Program-made: the position numbers and the translations under genes | Part shown: positions 10,451 to 23,300 of the stretch, piece by piece | How positions within the stretch are numbered: position 1 is the first letter of the stretch | Layout: every line of letters starts with the position of its first letter | Source of the DNA: Sceloporus undulatus | Lineage: Eukaryota > Chordata > Lepidosauria > Squamata > Phrynosomatidae | DNA length: 64,000 nt | NCBI RefSeq assembly: GCF_019175285.1 | Contig: NC_056527.1 | Location: 108,145,129 to 108,209,128, forward strand | Reading direction: 5' to 3' | Notes under the pieces: generated by a model | Seen by the model: the letters and a program-made list of their open reading frames with translations, nothing else | What the model was told of the DNA's origin: nothing | Database searches by the model: none

Positions 10451-10779
10451 TAACAGGATGCTGATCACTGTTTACTATATAAAAATACCAATTTTGCAAA
10501 ACCAGAATTAGCATTTTGGCTACTTCTGGGTTTGGGTTGCCTGCTTCCTTGGCATTTTTGGCAGTCTATGTAGCCCCTAAAAGAACCAAGAGGCATAATA
10601 TTGGCCTTTGGACCCACACCACAGTTGCCCATCCATACTGCATTGGCTTGCCTTCTCTGTGAACAAGAATTTCCACTTGACTTCTTTGAAGTACCTGGCA
10701 AAAGACTATCAGCTTTTTAAACAAAAGTCAGATGTCCAGCTCTCCATAGTGCTTTTGTACCCAGACTGTTGGGGGCAAA

Positions 10780-10950
10780 TTAGTTTACTTGGTAATTATC
10801 TTACTTGCTGTTCACCGCTATGATCTTTGGAATAGCGGTATATAAATAAAACAAATTATTATTATTATTATTATTATTGTTGTTGTTGTTGTGTATTATG
10901 ACATGGCAGAGTGTTGGATTAGTTAGCCTTCCAACTCTTTGATTCTGTCC
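10780..10950 (+). mobile_element. LINE 3' end, ATT/GTT repeat and CR1 tail
   Basis: GCTGTTCACCGCTATGATC...ATAGCGGTATATAAATAAA is a LINE 3' end. It is followed by (ATT)n and (GTT)n at about 10857-10890 and a short CR1 tail (ACATGGCAGAGTGTTGGATT). Confidence 0.55.
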
Positions 10951-11002
10951 TAAGGTAAGCAATGCTTAACTCTTTGATTCTGTCCTAAGGTCAGCAATGC
11001 TT
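10933..11002. repeat. 35-bp tandem duplication
   Basis: Two adjacent 35-base copies (10933-10967 and 10968-11002), beginning AACTCTTTGATTCTGTCC, differ at one base (GGTAAGC versus GGTCAGC). This is a recent local duplication at the end of a CR1 tail. Confidence 0.9.
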
Positions 11003-11950
11003 TTCTGGCAGGAATATCTTTGTAGACAGCACACATGGATTAAGCTGGTAAGGGACATCACACCCCAAATTGCCTGAAAGGACGGGAAGCCTGAATCATC
11101 ACCGTTGGTGTACTGAGTGCATGTGTTGTTTTTCTTCTTTTTTGAGGATCAAGGATGTGATGTAATGGCAGGGGGCGGCTGTGAGTGTAGGAGAGTGAGT
11201 AGGCAAGAGAGTGAGAGCCAGGCAAGGGGCAGAGAGTTTGTGCCAACCTCTCTTTCAACATTATTTGCTTCAATGGTTCATGAGTTCAACATGCAGGGCA
11301 TCAGCTTCAGTCAAGCTGTTGGTTGTCAGAAGCAGAGTGAGTTATAGTGCTGGAACTATGTGGGAATGTGACAAATTGGTCAGATATAACTGGAAGTGTC
11401 AGTCCAAGATGCAAGTGTGCTGGGCAAAGATTTCTTGTTTGCCTCATGGTGGGGAATCACAAGGGGTGCAGGGCGAAGGAACAAATTAAGTGTGTGTGTG
11501 AAACGCAAAAAAAGGATGCTCGGGCCACGTGTCAGTCTTGTCTGTGTGCCTGATGAATTAATATTAGATAACTCACTGGGTTGTCAGTTAACACTTTGTG
11601 TTAATGCTACCTGGAAGACAGTTGGCATGTCACTCTAGCCTATGTTTGTTTTATGGAAGTGTATTCCTTGTCTGGGAGGCTTGATTAGATCAGAATGGTT
11701 GTGTCAGTCACAGAATCTGTTCTGACAGCCTCATGCCAACCAACTTCACAACTGTAGGGTCTGGGTGTCAGTCACACACTATGCCAATGTGAAAGCAGGA
11801 ACATGCACTGTCGATGATGGCAGCATTTTTAAAGAGACTGCTCTGCCTTTTAAAGGCAAAGACAAATATTCCAGGGGTGGGGAGTGGGTTGTAAAATGAA
11901 CAAATGCTTTTGGAAGATGAAAGTCACCAGGTTGTAGGTAGAGAAGCATT
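11003..11950. other. intronic stretch, nothing recognised
   Basis: Inferred PRRT2 intron 1. No gene; open frames are short and unlike known proteins. No clear repeat. Confidence 0.4.
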
Positions 11951-12125
11951 GGTTATTATTATTATTATTACAGTACTGTATTAGCTTTATTTATAAAGAG
12001 CCGTAAACATACACAGCGCTGTACAAAACCAGGTAAAATCAAAAATATATAAAAGCCTGCCTATGGCGTACAATCGAGAAGTTAAAACAACAAATTAAAA
12101 ATATCATAAGAAACAAGTAAAACAA
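11950..12125 (-). mobile_element. L2-like LINE end, reversed
   Basis: (ATT)n at 11955-11970 followed by GCTTTATTTATAAAGAGCCG and CACAGCGCTGTACAAAACC, a pattern seen at reversed L2-like 3' ends in reptiles. Confidence 0.45.
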
Positions 12126-12370
12126 CAAATATCCAGTATTGAGTATTGGTGCAGTCACTTACCTCCTTAAGACATGAGCCTCTGTCCTGTTTAATGTCTC
12201 TGCAGAATAACTGAGTCTCCTTCAGTTGCTGCTCTTGCCAAATTCTAACAGGGTTCTTGAACATTTCCTAGTTGTGAGGGATCCCTGTTGTAATCCAAAG
12301 TACACAGGAGGCGGCTCTACAAAAGACCTGGGCTGGATAGAGAAAATAAATGCTAGAAATCATTTTAGAT

Positions 12371-12568
12371 CAGTGGTTCCCAACCTGTGGGTCGGGACCC
12401 CTTTGGGGGTCGAATGACCCTTTCATCGGAGTTGCCTAAGGCCATTGGAAAACACCTATTTAATTACAGTTATGAAGTAGCAACAAAAATATTTTCATGG
12501 GTTTGGGTCACCACAACATGAGGAACTGTATTAAGGGGTCATGGCATTAGGAAGGTTGGGAACCACTG
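12371..12568 (+). mobile_element. SPIN-type non-autonomous hAT transposon
   Basis: The 198-bp element starts CAGTGGTTCCCAACCTGTGG and ends AGGTTGGGAACCACTG, so the two 16-base ends are perfect inverted repeats. Inside are GACCCCTTTGGGGGTCGAAT, TTAATTACAGTTATGAAGTA and ACAACATGAGGAACTGTATT, the hallmark sequence of the SPIN (Space Invaders) hAT family. An exact 8-bp duplication, TTTTAGAT, lies at 12363-12370 and 12569-12576, as hAT insertion requires. The element is non-coding and needs transposase from elsewhere. SPIN is established as horizontally transferred among tetrapods, including an anole. Confidence 0.95.
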
Positions 12569-12917
12569 TTTTAGATCAACACAAGGCATCTACATTTTGG
12601 ACTTTCCTCCATGGGCATGTTGTCATAGAGACTGTTGTGGTGAGGGTCTCCACTTAATATTTTACCCGCTACACTCACCAATCTAGACAAAAATCAAGCA
12701 AAACCAAGGCTGATAAAATAATTACACCAGTGTTTTTAATTTATTTTTTGGGTAGGAACAGTGAGTTTGAGTTTATAAAGCATTGCCTTTACCCTTCTGT
12801 GCCACCCATTCCCCAATATAATGTTTGCATTGCATTTTCCAGCTGGAATTCACCAACTGTGTGTATTTGGTAAACATGTGCTCATCCCTTTAGGTGGAAG
12901 ATTTATTGGTATCTTGT

Positions 12918-13156
12918 GGTGGTGGTGTGTGCTTTCAAGTAATTTCCAACTTATGGAGACCCTAAGGCAACCCCTATCGTGGGGTTAGCTTGGCAAATTT
13001 TGTTCAGAGTGGGTTTGACTTTGCATGCCTCTGAGGTTGAGAGAATGTGATTTTCCTAAAGTCACCTAGTAAGTTTCCAAGGATGAGTGGGGATTCAAAG
13101 TCTGCCCTCCAAAGTTATAGTTCAATACTCAAACCACTATGCCACTCTAGCTCTAT
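12918..13156 (-). mobile_element. tRNA-derived SINE (Sauria-type)
   Basis: Reversed copy running from GTGTGTGCTTTCAAGTAATT through GAGAATGTGATTTTCC to the tRNA-like head at about 13095-13150 (CAATACTCAAACCACTATGC). Moderately diverged. Confidence 0.85.
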
Positions 13157-13317
13157 TTCTGATGGTATCTTTGAACCCTTAATAGCTTCTGGTCCTGTAA
13201 CACAGTACCCTGTTTGCAATCTCTTTCCCTTGTTCAGATATGAACATGTTTGTCATTCCCAGGTTCTAACAATCTGATGCAACATTTTGGTTACTCTGAA
13301 TATTTTAAAGTTGGGGT

Positions 13318-13386
13318 GGCAAAGTGGTCTTGGGTCCCATACAGGGAGAAATATGAGATGTAAATTTAATAAATAATAAATAAAGG
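13318..13386 (+). mobile_element. L2-like LINE 3' tail
   Basis: CCATACAGGGAGAAATATGAGATGTAAATTTAATAAATAATAAATAAA resembles the conserved 3' terminus of L2-like reptile LINEs. Only the last 70 bases remain. Confidence 0.45.
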
Positions 13387-13389
13387 CTG

Positions 13390-16300
13390 TTTTTGATACC
13401 TTTGGATTGCCCTTTTTCTGGGCAAATACAAATGTGAATTGCCTCTCTTGCAAGTCTTAGAGCTTCCAGCATTGTTTAACAGAAGAAAATGCCATTTGCT
13501 CGTTTGTTTACTTTCTTTCATAATGGCTTTTTGCCTTCTTCTGCCACCACCTGAACCAATGCAGTTATGCACCAACAGCAATTGGGCCTTTCAGTCTCCT
13601 TTAATGTTGCATAGCTAGAAGCACTGCAGCACTTGGCAGGGCAGTGTTTCAACTAACCACAGGATGCTAGGCATTTTAATTTTAAAAAATATATTTTAGA
13701 ACATTTGGACACCGCTGTTTATGAAAGCAGCACAGCAGCTGCCACTTTTAAAAACAAAATCTATGCACCAACAGTAAAACAGAAGTGTGAAGAAAAAAGC
13801 GATAACATTGCCCAAGTTAAAACAGACTAACATAGAAAGCAGAATAACAGAACAGCAAATATTTCTTGAATAATAAGGCTGCAGTCCTTATCAAGGGGTT
13901 GGAGTTTTTTGCAGTCCTCAATCTGTTTCCAGTCCAATCTAGAGTCCAGTATAGTTCTTGAACTCTGCTGAAATCTCAGTCCCCTAAAAAAAAAATTAGC
14001 TAAGAAAAGCAATTTTTAAATCTACTCCTCAGAGGAGATGGAGCCAGTTCCTTCCAGGAGAGATGAAAAATATTAGCCATAGGCACACACTCAGACACAC
14101 ACTCTGTGGAAATGTGAAGAGGTGTATCCGGAAAGGCTGTGGATGCTGGAAATGTATTTAAAATAGCTCTACTGTTTGTTTCCAGCAAGAAGAAATCTTT
14201 GTTGTTATTGTTTTTAAATTCTGTATGTAGATGTTGCTGCTCCCTCTCTTGCACCTGCTGGGTTCTTACTAGCAGAGCCATAGACTCACCAAAATTTCCA
14301 GCATTAGAGGCTTCCAGCATATTAGGTAGAATTGCTGGTTAAGATACTTTTAGAAGGAAAGTCTAGGGAGGCTGCATCACCTTTCCTCCCTCGCGGTGTG
14401 GTGCAACCAAGATAAATTGGGTCAAAGCTCCGGGACTTTTTAATTAGACAGGATTACAATGTAATTTGTCACCCTTCCCCCTGGAGACCTCTGTGTTGCA
14501 TTGGAACTTGGCTTCAGTCCTGGGAGAAGACACTTTCTCATGAAAGGGAGATTTTTATCAGCTGCCTCTGTTATTATGCAGAATGTTTTAAATTTTGGTT
14601 GGTGTTGAGTGGGCAATGAAGACTTCTTTGCTCAGGAAAAGACCTAGTGAAGATGAAATCCATTAAAACTGGTTTGTTGAGATGGAGTAAGACAGCAGCC
14701 TGACTCTCCAAATCACAAAGTCTGTATATGTGAGCATCTGCTCTTCAAAATCTGCCACTACCTCATTGCTTCTGCTAGAAGTAACCACCTGAACCCAGAG
14801 CTTGGAAAAGCTACTTGTCTGGAATATGTTTCTCATAAGGCACTAGCTATGCTGGTGATGGATTTGGGGACTTGTAGTGCCTAAAAGTAATTTATCCATG
14901 TTCTGTGCTGACAGGTCCAAAGGATGGAAATTGGAGTAAGGCTTCATCAGAAGAATTTAGATACCTTGGAAGTTCATGCAGGAGCAGATGTTCCCTGAAA
15001 CAATTAGCACTCAAGTGGGTCACAACTTTAAGGGTGAAAAACACCATTCGGCCCCAAAAGCTGATTAGTAGCTGGAGTAGATGCCCCATCGGGATGCCCC
15101 AGGCAGGTGGCCAAAATATCACTTTGCCCCTTCAATGAAACAGGCTGCATTTGGTGCTAGCTGAAGTTTCTAGTCATCTTCAGATAACCAGAGCATGTAT
15201 GACAGAAGCCTGGGCTCATAACTGTAGATTTAAGTAGCTTATCAGACAAAGCTAAATAGCATTGCCACTAGGTTGTACTGATATGAATCATGATGAAGAT
15301 GCATGTTCACATATGATGGCTGCGTGAAACAAACCACACACCAACATTTTAAGTGTGCTGCAGAGCCTGGAAGAGTTATTTGTTTGGACTACAGCTACCA
15401 GAACCCTCACCCCATCTTCAAAGCTTCAGGAAGTTATAATCCAAAAATGTAGCGTTTATATACCCTGTTAGAGCATGAAGGATGAATGAATAAAACCCAT
15501 TTAGGCAATCATGCATCACAAATGATGATGCACCACAAACAGATGTTTGTCAAGGAGGTGTGACATGTTTCTGTGAAGTATATACATGATGACAAACATC
15601 TTCACTTCTGCATTTTTAGCTTTTTGTCTGAGGAGGAAAAGGTATACAAATATTGAGTCATAAAAAAGGCAGCACCATTCAGGGATAGCCAGAAACCATC
15701 TAACCTCCCATCTGTCATCGTTAGATCCTTATGGATCTTTGGCTTATTCACTGGTTAATATATATGTATTGAGCAATAATTATTAAACAGTCAAACAGAG
15801 GTGTATGCTTTTATGATAACAAATTTATGCATACAAATTAATGTTTGCAATAGAGACAAATTCCCTTGCATTTAGAAATTAAGATAAAGGAAGGGAGGAT
15901 GCATGATTCTTTGCTCACTGTAGATAAACATAGCTATGGTTGCTATGAGGAAACCTTTATCCTCTTGACACCTCTAGATGGGTGGTCTGTACAATTCCCA
16001 TCATCCACAGCTAAATGATGGGTATTGTAGAGCAGCTTATTTGGAGGTTGCCCAATGGGGAAAAGTATTAATAACAACTATTAAAACAAATATTATTTAC
16101 TTAACATTCCTATTCACTATCATCCTCATCACCATCAAACATTCCTGTTTTATGTGTATGCGTCATCTTCTTTGCTTAATTTCTGTACATTACCTTTGAA
16201 CATATCCAACAATTGCTCTTACTTGTCCCCTGAACACTGAACCTCACCCTGTTTCTGCAACCACTGCTGAAATCTTAAATGGCTTAAACATTATTTATTG

Positions 16301-17435
16301 TCTTTAAAACCCATTGGCAAGATTTATAAGTTTCCCTTGACTTCAGCTTCCACAGACATACAATCTGCATCTGAAGTTTGGCATTTGGCCCAGTTTTAAG
16401 CTTGCAAGACATTTAATGGTCATTTTCTTAGCCAATCTTGGAGATAACAATGAGAAACAAAAAGACAAAGGTTTCATATGTTTTCCCACCAAATATGCTG
16501 GCCTGAAACCAAGTTGTTCAGCTAACAATCACCAAACAAGCGTATGGATCAGTCAGACTAAAGTGTCAGATAATGGAATGAGGCATCTTGTCTCGAGTGG
16601 AAAGTGTGTCAGCTAATGGAAATGGTACTTGTGGTTGTGCATTTCAGTGAAATGGATGGGATTGTTACTTTGAGGTCCAAAAATTAACTTGTATAAACTC
16701 TGGGTGGTTCCATTTGGGTGTGTGCACCAGCCATCTGCAGTGTAATGCTCATTTGATCCTCATATCCTTTTATGTTTTCCCAGAGTCATGTTTCGCTGCT
16801 GAAGACACACAGAACTAAACCTACAAAATAGACTTTTGGGATATACCTATGGGGGGGGAGGGAGATATAAAATGAGGGCATTGTTCCCCAAGTAAAAATT
16901 CTCTCTCTCAAATGAAATTTTCCTTCAGTTTCCAAATGTTGAGCATGGCAGCGAGTGAGACACTTGTAAGCAATGCACCTGAATTTCTGCCATTTGTCAT
17001 GTTTAGTGTTTTAACCAACAAAAATTACCCGGGACCTCAAAAAAATCAAACAAACAAAAAACCAACCTCCCCAATAAATCTGTTACTTTCTTTATGAGGG
17101 CAGGAGCATTTTTGTGTCCTAGACAATCATAACATACTGTGTCAAGGATACCGCAGGTCATTTTTCAGCAAACAGTGCTGCAATGAGGCAGAAGTGATGA
17201 AGTCTGACTCTCAGTAGATTGGTCCCTTTCAGAGCAATGGAGAGGCATTGAATTTTCTCCCCTTGGTGAGGCTGAAATTCTCATTGGAGTCAGGAAATAT
17301 GAGGAGTGTGCATTAGATCCTAACCCAAACCTCAATACATTGTAAATCTCATTGAGGTGAGATTAAGATACCACGATACATGTAATGCAAGTTTTTAAAA
17401 TCTTACCGCTTGAAAGGTTTTTTTTTTAATCATAG
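13390..17435. other. intronic stretch, mostly unrecognised
   Basis: AT-rich sequence in the inferred PRRT2 intron 1. Weak copies of the fold-back repeat beginning GCTTGGAAAAG lie at 14795-14890 and 15365-15460. Otherwise no gene, RNA or clear transposon was seen; open frames are short and unremarkable. Confidence 0.4.
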
Positions 17436-17439
17436 GGCC

Positions 17440-17765
17440 AAGGTGGTGTAGTAGTTTGAGCATTGGACTATTTTATTTATTTACTTAGAATATTTATACC
17501 CCACTCTTCAGCCACAAAGGCTCTTAGAGCATTTTACAGATTGTTAATTTTACAGTCCCCTGCCCTCAGGTTTACAATCTAAAAAGACTCCCTGCTCAAG
17601 CATAAAAAACTCAGTGGGTGACCTTCGGCAAGTCGCACACTCTCTCAGCCTCAGAGGATGGCAACGGCAAACCCCCTCTGAAGAAACTTGCCAAGAAAAC
17701 CTTATGATGAGTTTGCCTTTGGGGTTGCCATAAGTCAAAAATCACTTGGAGGCATGCAACAAGAT
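17440..17765 (+). mobile_element. tRNA-derived SINE split by a LINE tail
   Basis: The SINE head (GGTGGTGTAGTAGTTTGAGC) breaks off at about 17470. About 115 bases of an L2-like LINE end follow (ATATTTATACCCCACTCTTC, TTTACAATCTAAAAAGAC). The SINE body then resumes (AGTGGGTGACCTTCGGCAAG) and ends CTTGGAGGCATGCAACAAG. Part of the SINE between head and body is missing. Confidence 0.75.
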
Positions 17766-18411
17766 ACAAGACTGCTAAAATTATTTTAAAAACTAATCAT
17801 AGTTATGGGAAGGAGTGCTTGTTTTGATACAATGACAAAAAAGTTATTCTGTTCATTATTATAGTGTAACATATTGATAAACAACATCAATAATTACTCT
17901 AGAAATGGCACAGACCTTGTTTTCCCATATATCAGGAGCCATTAAAGTTGATCAGAATAATGAATAAAGTTTTATATCAGCACTAAATTATTATTCTACA
18001 TAATAAAAGCCGCCTATTTTAAAAAATAGGAAAACATACTGAATATCAAGGCACAGATATTCAAGATAGGCAATTTTCCAGATGCTGGCAGGGTCTAGTA
18101 CCCATCAGGCCCAGCCAGAATGGTCCATTGTCACAACTAAATGGGAGTTGTAGTCTATCATTAGAAGTCCACAATTTCCCTGTCCCTGTCATATAGAATA
18201 TGCAAGGTCCATACGCAAAACTGTCTCATGTCAAGCCAATTAGATGGAACAGTAGCATCTTTCATTTCTCTCTAATATGAAAGGATAAAAATGTCTGCCG
18301 CAGTTAATAAGTCAGTAATCACTTCCACCTCTGTCTTATCCATGTGTCCTAATCTGAGTGAGGATGGCTCTGTATTGTGTGTTTCAAGTTATTTCTCTTT
18401 TATGGCAGCTC

Positions 18412-18652
18412 TAAAGACAGCCAGCATAATATAGTACACGTAGTTCAAGTGCTGGACCAGAGTTTGAATCTCCATTTGACTAATGAAAACCCACTCTGTG
18501 ACCTTGGGCAAGTAATACTGTCTCAGCCACAGAGGGAAGCAAGGGTAACCCCCCCCCCAACAAATTCTGCCAAGAAACCCCCATGATAGTCTTGCCTTAG
18601 GGTCACCATAAGTCAGAAATGACTTGAAAATATGTAACAGCAACAACAACAA
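18412..18652 (+). mobile_element. tRNA-derived SINE (Sauria-type)
   Basis: The head has a B-box-like AGAGTTTGAATCTCC. The body has TGTGACCTTGGGCAAG and GTCACCATAAGTCAGAAATG. The tail is CAACAACAACAA. Confidence 0.85.
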
Positions 18653-18822
18653 TGGCAAGGCAAACCTATCATGGGGTTTTAATGCCAAGATTTGTTTAGG
18701 AAGCAGGGCTGAGACTGAGAGAATGTGACTTGCTCAAGGTCACCCAGCGAGTTTGCATGAATGATTTGAACCCAGAGTCCTAGTCCAGCACTCAAACCAC
18801 TAAACCATGCTAACTCTCAGAG
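18653..18822 (-). mobile_element. second SINE, tail to tail with the first
   Basis: Starts AAACCTATCATGGGGTTTT and runs reversed to the tRNA-like head (AGTCCAGCACTCAAACCACT). It lacks the extreme 3' end and abuts the + copy directly. Confidence 0.85.
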
Positions 18823-19305
18823 CAATTATAGGAATCCCCCTTTAGCCAAAGGCTACATTGAATTTCAGATACGTACTTTCTTAGGGGGAGGCCTTCTAGT
18901 GGCAGGAGAGGCCAAGAATACCAGCATGTTTGGACTAAAATCTCTTACTGCCAGTAACTATGCTTGAAAACAGACATTTCAACCATTTAGAACAGAGGAA
19001 AGGACACTGTAAAAATAGCTGGAAAGCCACCAGAAAATGGTGTCATAATGGAAAAGGAGACACAGCATGGCCGTTTGTGGAAGCTCAGAGGGCCCAAATG
19101 CTGGCCAGACATAAGTAGGAGGAAAAACTGAGATATCAGTTCCCACCACAGCTACGTGAAGCATACATGGACTGAATCCGTGTTGAAAGATAATTACCTT
19201 TGGCCAAAATGGCTCCCCCCTCCAGAACAGAACAGCCTGGCAGTCTGTATTTGGACCACAGAAGAACACCTTTCTTGACATGATTCCATAAGCTTGCAAG
19301 GTGAT

Positions 19306-19545
19306 GCTTGTTGTTTTTGCGTACCTTCAAGTCATTTCCGACTCATGGTGCCCCTGAGGCGAACCTATCATGGGGTTTTCGTGGCAAGGTTTGTTCAGAG
19401 GAGGTTTGCCATTGCCTACCCTGGAGGCTGAGAATGTGTGACCTGCCCAAGGTCACCCAGTGGGTTTCTTGGCCAAGTGGGGAATTGAACCCGGGTCCCC
19501 AGAGTTGTAGTCCAACACTTAAACCACTATGCCACACTGGCTCTG
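19306..19545 (-). mobile_element. tRNA-derived SINE (Sauria-type), full length
   Basis: The best preserved copy. It has CCTTCAAGTCATTTCCGACT, AACCTATCATGGGGTTTTC and CCAAGGTCACCCAGTGGGTT, a B box complement in GAATTGAACCCGGGTC, and AAACCACTATGCCACACTGG at the head. Confidence 0.9.
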
Positions 19546-19549
19546 TTAC

Positions 19550-20286
19550 AGATGACTAAAGATTCACATGTACATTACAGAGGTTCTCAGGACTTTATTT
19601 GGTGTATGTGTCTACTAAGTGTTAGTTCCTAACAATCCGCAGTCGAGCGTTCCATTCCCTTAGTCAGCCCATGTTACTCTAATGTTGGAAAAAGAGATAG
19701 ATTTTATACTGGAAAGTGCAGTCTTCAGCAATCCTGCGGCTGCAATTGTATCTCTGTCACCTACACTGTTCAAGGTTGTTTCCCAGCTTTCAGGACTCTG
19801 CAATACAGCTTCACTTTGGTTTATTAGTAATTTCAGTTCTGAAAGCAAAGAAAAGAAAGTTCAGGGTTCTGTGGAAACTGATATACCTTCTGTCAAACTA
19901 AGAGGTATCCTTCCAAAACTCTGCGCTGTCCAAGTGCTGAAGTTAGCTATTCTATTCAGGGAAGGTTTTAATGTATGTTTGTTTTTACTGCTGGCTACCT
20001 ACAATTAGGGATAATTACCTACTTATGCAGTCTGTTTTCTGAGTTCACTGGGTCCTGAGCTTTCTCAGGCCTGAGGTCTCTCACTCTAGAATCTAGAAGG
20101 GACTCTTGAAGGACCTTCCTGGGACACTGCGCCCTGAGATTAATTACAACTTCCCATTTTCCAAGGCTTAGTCCTGGCCTTCGAAAGAATTTCTGCAGTT
20201 TTCTCAATCCAGAGTCAGACAGGGGGAAGGCTTGGTGGCTCTCCCTACACTCATCACACCCTTCCTCTCATTCTCCTCCAATCCAG
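19550..20286 (+). other. end of PRRT2 intron 1
   Basis: No repeat or extra exon recognised. It ends with a pyrimidine-rich acceptor, CTCATTCTCCTCCAATCCAG. Confidence 0.5.
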
Positions 20287-20301
20287 GTGGATCTGCCCAT
20301 C

Positions 20302-23300
20302 ATGTCGGACGACGCTGAGAAGAATGAGGCTCCCCCTGGAGCAGCCAAGGAGCAGGAAGAACAAGGGAAAGAGGAGCAGGAACAGGAGCAGGCCAAGACT
20401 AAGGAGCCAGAGCCAGAGCCTGAGCCCAAATCTGAACCAGAACCGGAGCCAGAAAAACCACAGGATGAGCCAAAGCCCAAATCGCCGCCAAAAACCCCCG
20501 AGGCTCCGGCATCACCTGTGATGGTGACAGTGACCATCGAGGAGGAGATTGTTGAGGGACCACAGGAGAATGGAGATCCCCCAGGTCTCAGGGCTGGCTC
20601 AGCTGAAGAGCTAGGGACCACGCCAGCAGCACCCACTAGCCCCCCAACCCGCTCCAAATCTGCATCACTGAATGATCTGAAGCCTCAGAACAGCATCAAT
20701 GGTGGTCCACGAGTTGCAGCGAGGAGCAGCTTGTCTGGGTCTCAAGTACACCTAGCTGGAGCCGCTGGGTCTCCACGGGCCAGCTTGAGCCGGCAGGCCT
20801 CCGCATCAGGGTCAGCAGCTGGCGAGGCTGGGGAGAAACCCAGAGACTACATATTCATTGCCGCCCTCTCCTGCTTCTGCCCCATCTGGCCCATCAACAT
20901 TGTGGCCTTTGTGTATTCTGTCATGGTAAGTGCAAAGTAAGTGGTGAGGAAGAAGAAGAGTCTAAGTGAAAATGGTGGCAGGCTTCCCTGGCCTGCCATA
21001 CCCTCCAACCTTCATGGTTTGGCAGGGACATTCCTGTTAATCTATCCTCTCACTTGTTCAGCTGCTTTTTAAATGCCCCAGTGTTTCTCCTCTCCTCTCA
21101 CTTTCCCTCTTCATCCTCTGCTTATTTCAGCAATTGCAAACTGAATTCAAAGTGCAAAACTATTTGCACTCCATCACTTCGGCAGGGAGGAGAAGGCAGA
21201 GGTTTGCCCTTCCCAGTAAGCTCAGGCAGAAGAAAACTGCTGCAGTATCTTCTAATTTATGTGTTCTTTCCTCATTAAAAATTCTTGCCATCTTCACCAC
21301 TCTCTGTTTTAGGCCACATAGGTTCCAGTTTTTATTTGTGACATGTTATGGCCTGTTACTCTGACCCCTGCAAGACAATGCTGTATTCCTTTTATGGGGA
21401 TGGGGTTCTCTCTTCTTGGTCCTTTTGCACTCACTTTTGTCCTTTTATGCCACTTTTGGTACCCTGAACAATCACAGGGGCAAAATAAGCAGGAAAGGAA
21501 TTGCAATTATTAAGTGTATATCCCACTTTCTCACAGCGCAGGACCCAAGGTAGCTTACCACAGAAATTCAAATTATAACAGTCATGATAATTTTGTAGAA
21601 ACCAAAACAATTATTAAAACCAGGTACTGAATTAAAACAGTTTAAAAATATATTTTTTAAAAATATAAGAATAAAGGGAGGAAAGTACAACACACCTCCC
21701 CCCCCCCTCTATAGATCCTTCCATGGTAGGTAGATAGTGGACAAAAGCCTATTAGAATAGAAAGGCCTTTTGCTGGTGGAAGAAAAGAAGAGATGGGAAC
21801 AACCAAGTATCTTGTGGAAGTCTCAGAACTGTAGGAAGGAGACCAGTCTGCTTTTTAAACTGTCCGTTTTAAAAAGTATGTGTATGAGAAAACAAGCTGG
21901 TGTACCTCTGTTGTTTGACCTTCCTGGAGTTAACACAAGTCAAGAAAGAGGGTGGTAGCCACTTTCATATCACCAAAACAATATCAACAAATCTGATATT
22001 TGCATAACATTTGGATATACTACTGTAATTTATCGCTGCACAATTAGAAATAATATAAATAAAAATAATTTAAAAATACTTCTGCACTTTGAACTCAGCT
22101 TGCAGCAGCTGAAGTAACCTTAGGACACAGGAGGAAATGGGGAGGAGCAGCGAGAATAGTGAGGATTGTAATTTTAAAAGCAGTTGAGGAAAAGGATAAC
22201 AAAGGAGAAATCAGGGAGATTCCTGCCAAATTGTGTAGAGAACGGGAGGGTTTGTTTTAAAAAGAAAAAAAAAAAACAGCCATATAAAATCAACTTGTAG
22301 AAAGGAGGGATATTAAATAGATATATACTTTCAGGTTGCAAAATATTGGCTGCCTCTGATTCTTTTAACTAAATTTGCTGTGGATGGCAGAGCTTGGAAA
22401 AACTACTGCAGGAGACTACAGCTCCCCAAATCTCCCAGTTAGCATGGAAGAGTTTGGAACTGTAGTCCAAAACAATAACATTTCCAAGCTTTAGGGTCTT
22501 GTATCTAGGACCTTTGCATGCCAACCTACCATGCTAAGCTATACCTTTCTTGGGCTGGTTTGCTGGCTTATTTATTTTTAATATTTATATACCAATTTTA
22601 GAATATTAATTGAAATGTTTAAGTTTATTTATATGCCAATTTCTTTCCTGTGTCAATGAAAGCAGAGTTTTATATGCAGTACCTTTATATTCTCCCTATT
22701 GCTCCAAAAAGGGGGGACAATGACCTGATGGTCCTCATGCCTTTTCTCTTTTTGCCTCCTTGTCAGTCCCGGAACAGCTTCCAACAAGGAGACATTGATG
22801 GGGCACGGCGCCTGGGACGGGTAGCAAAACTGCTGAGTGTTGTTGCACTGGTTGGGGGTGTGCTTATAATCGTGGCCTCTTGCGCCATCAACTTTGGAGG
22901 TGAGTATCTAGGAAAGCGAAGCTTAACAGGACAACCAAAGTCCTCTTTCATTCGCGTTCTAAGCCCCTTGTCTAGCACAAAAGAAGAATGTAATCTGAGA
23001 CACTTATTGTCCTTTAAAGTGTTGATGTGTGTGTATATCCCAGGCAGACAAAGTCCCATGTGCTATGCGATGGTCCAAAAACTTTTATTTCTTAAAAAGC
23101 TCCGTGCGTTTTGTCCTTAATGTCAATTGATCTTCTTCATGGGCGATTATCAGAAATTTCTGGAGTTGCAATCTGCATTCTGTATAAAAGTGGAATTTCT
23201 GAGTATTAGCAGGAAGGGAAGTGAGAGGAGATAAAGCCAGTTATGGTGACTAGGGCCTCTCTCAGTAGAATAAATTGCCACTGCACAGTTATTGATTGAA

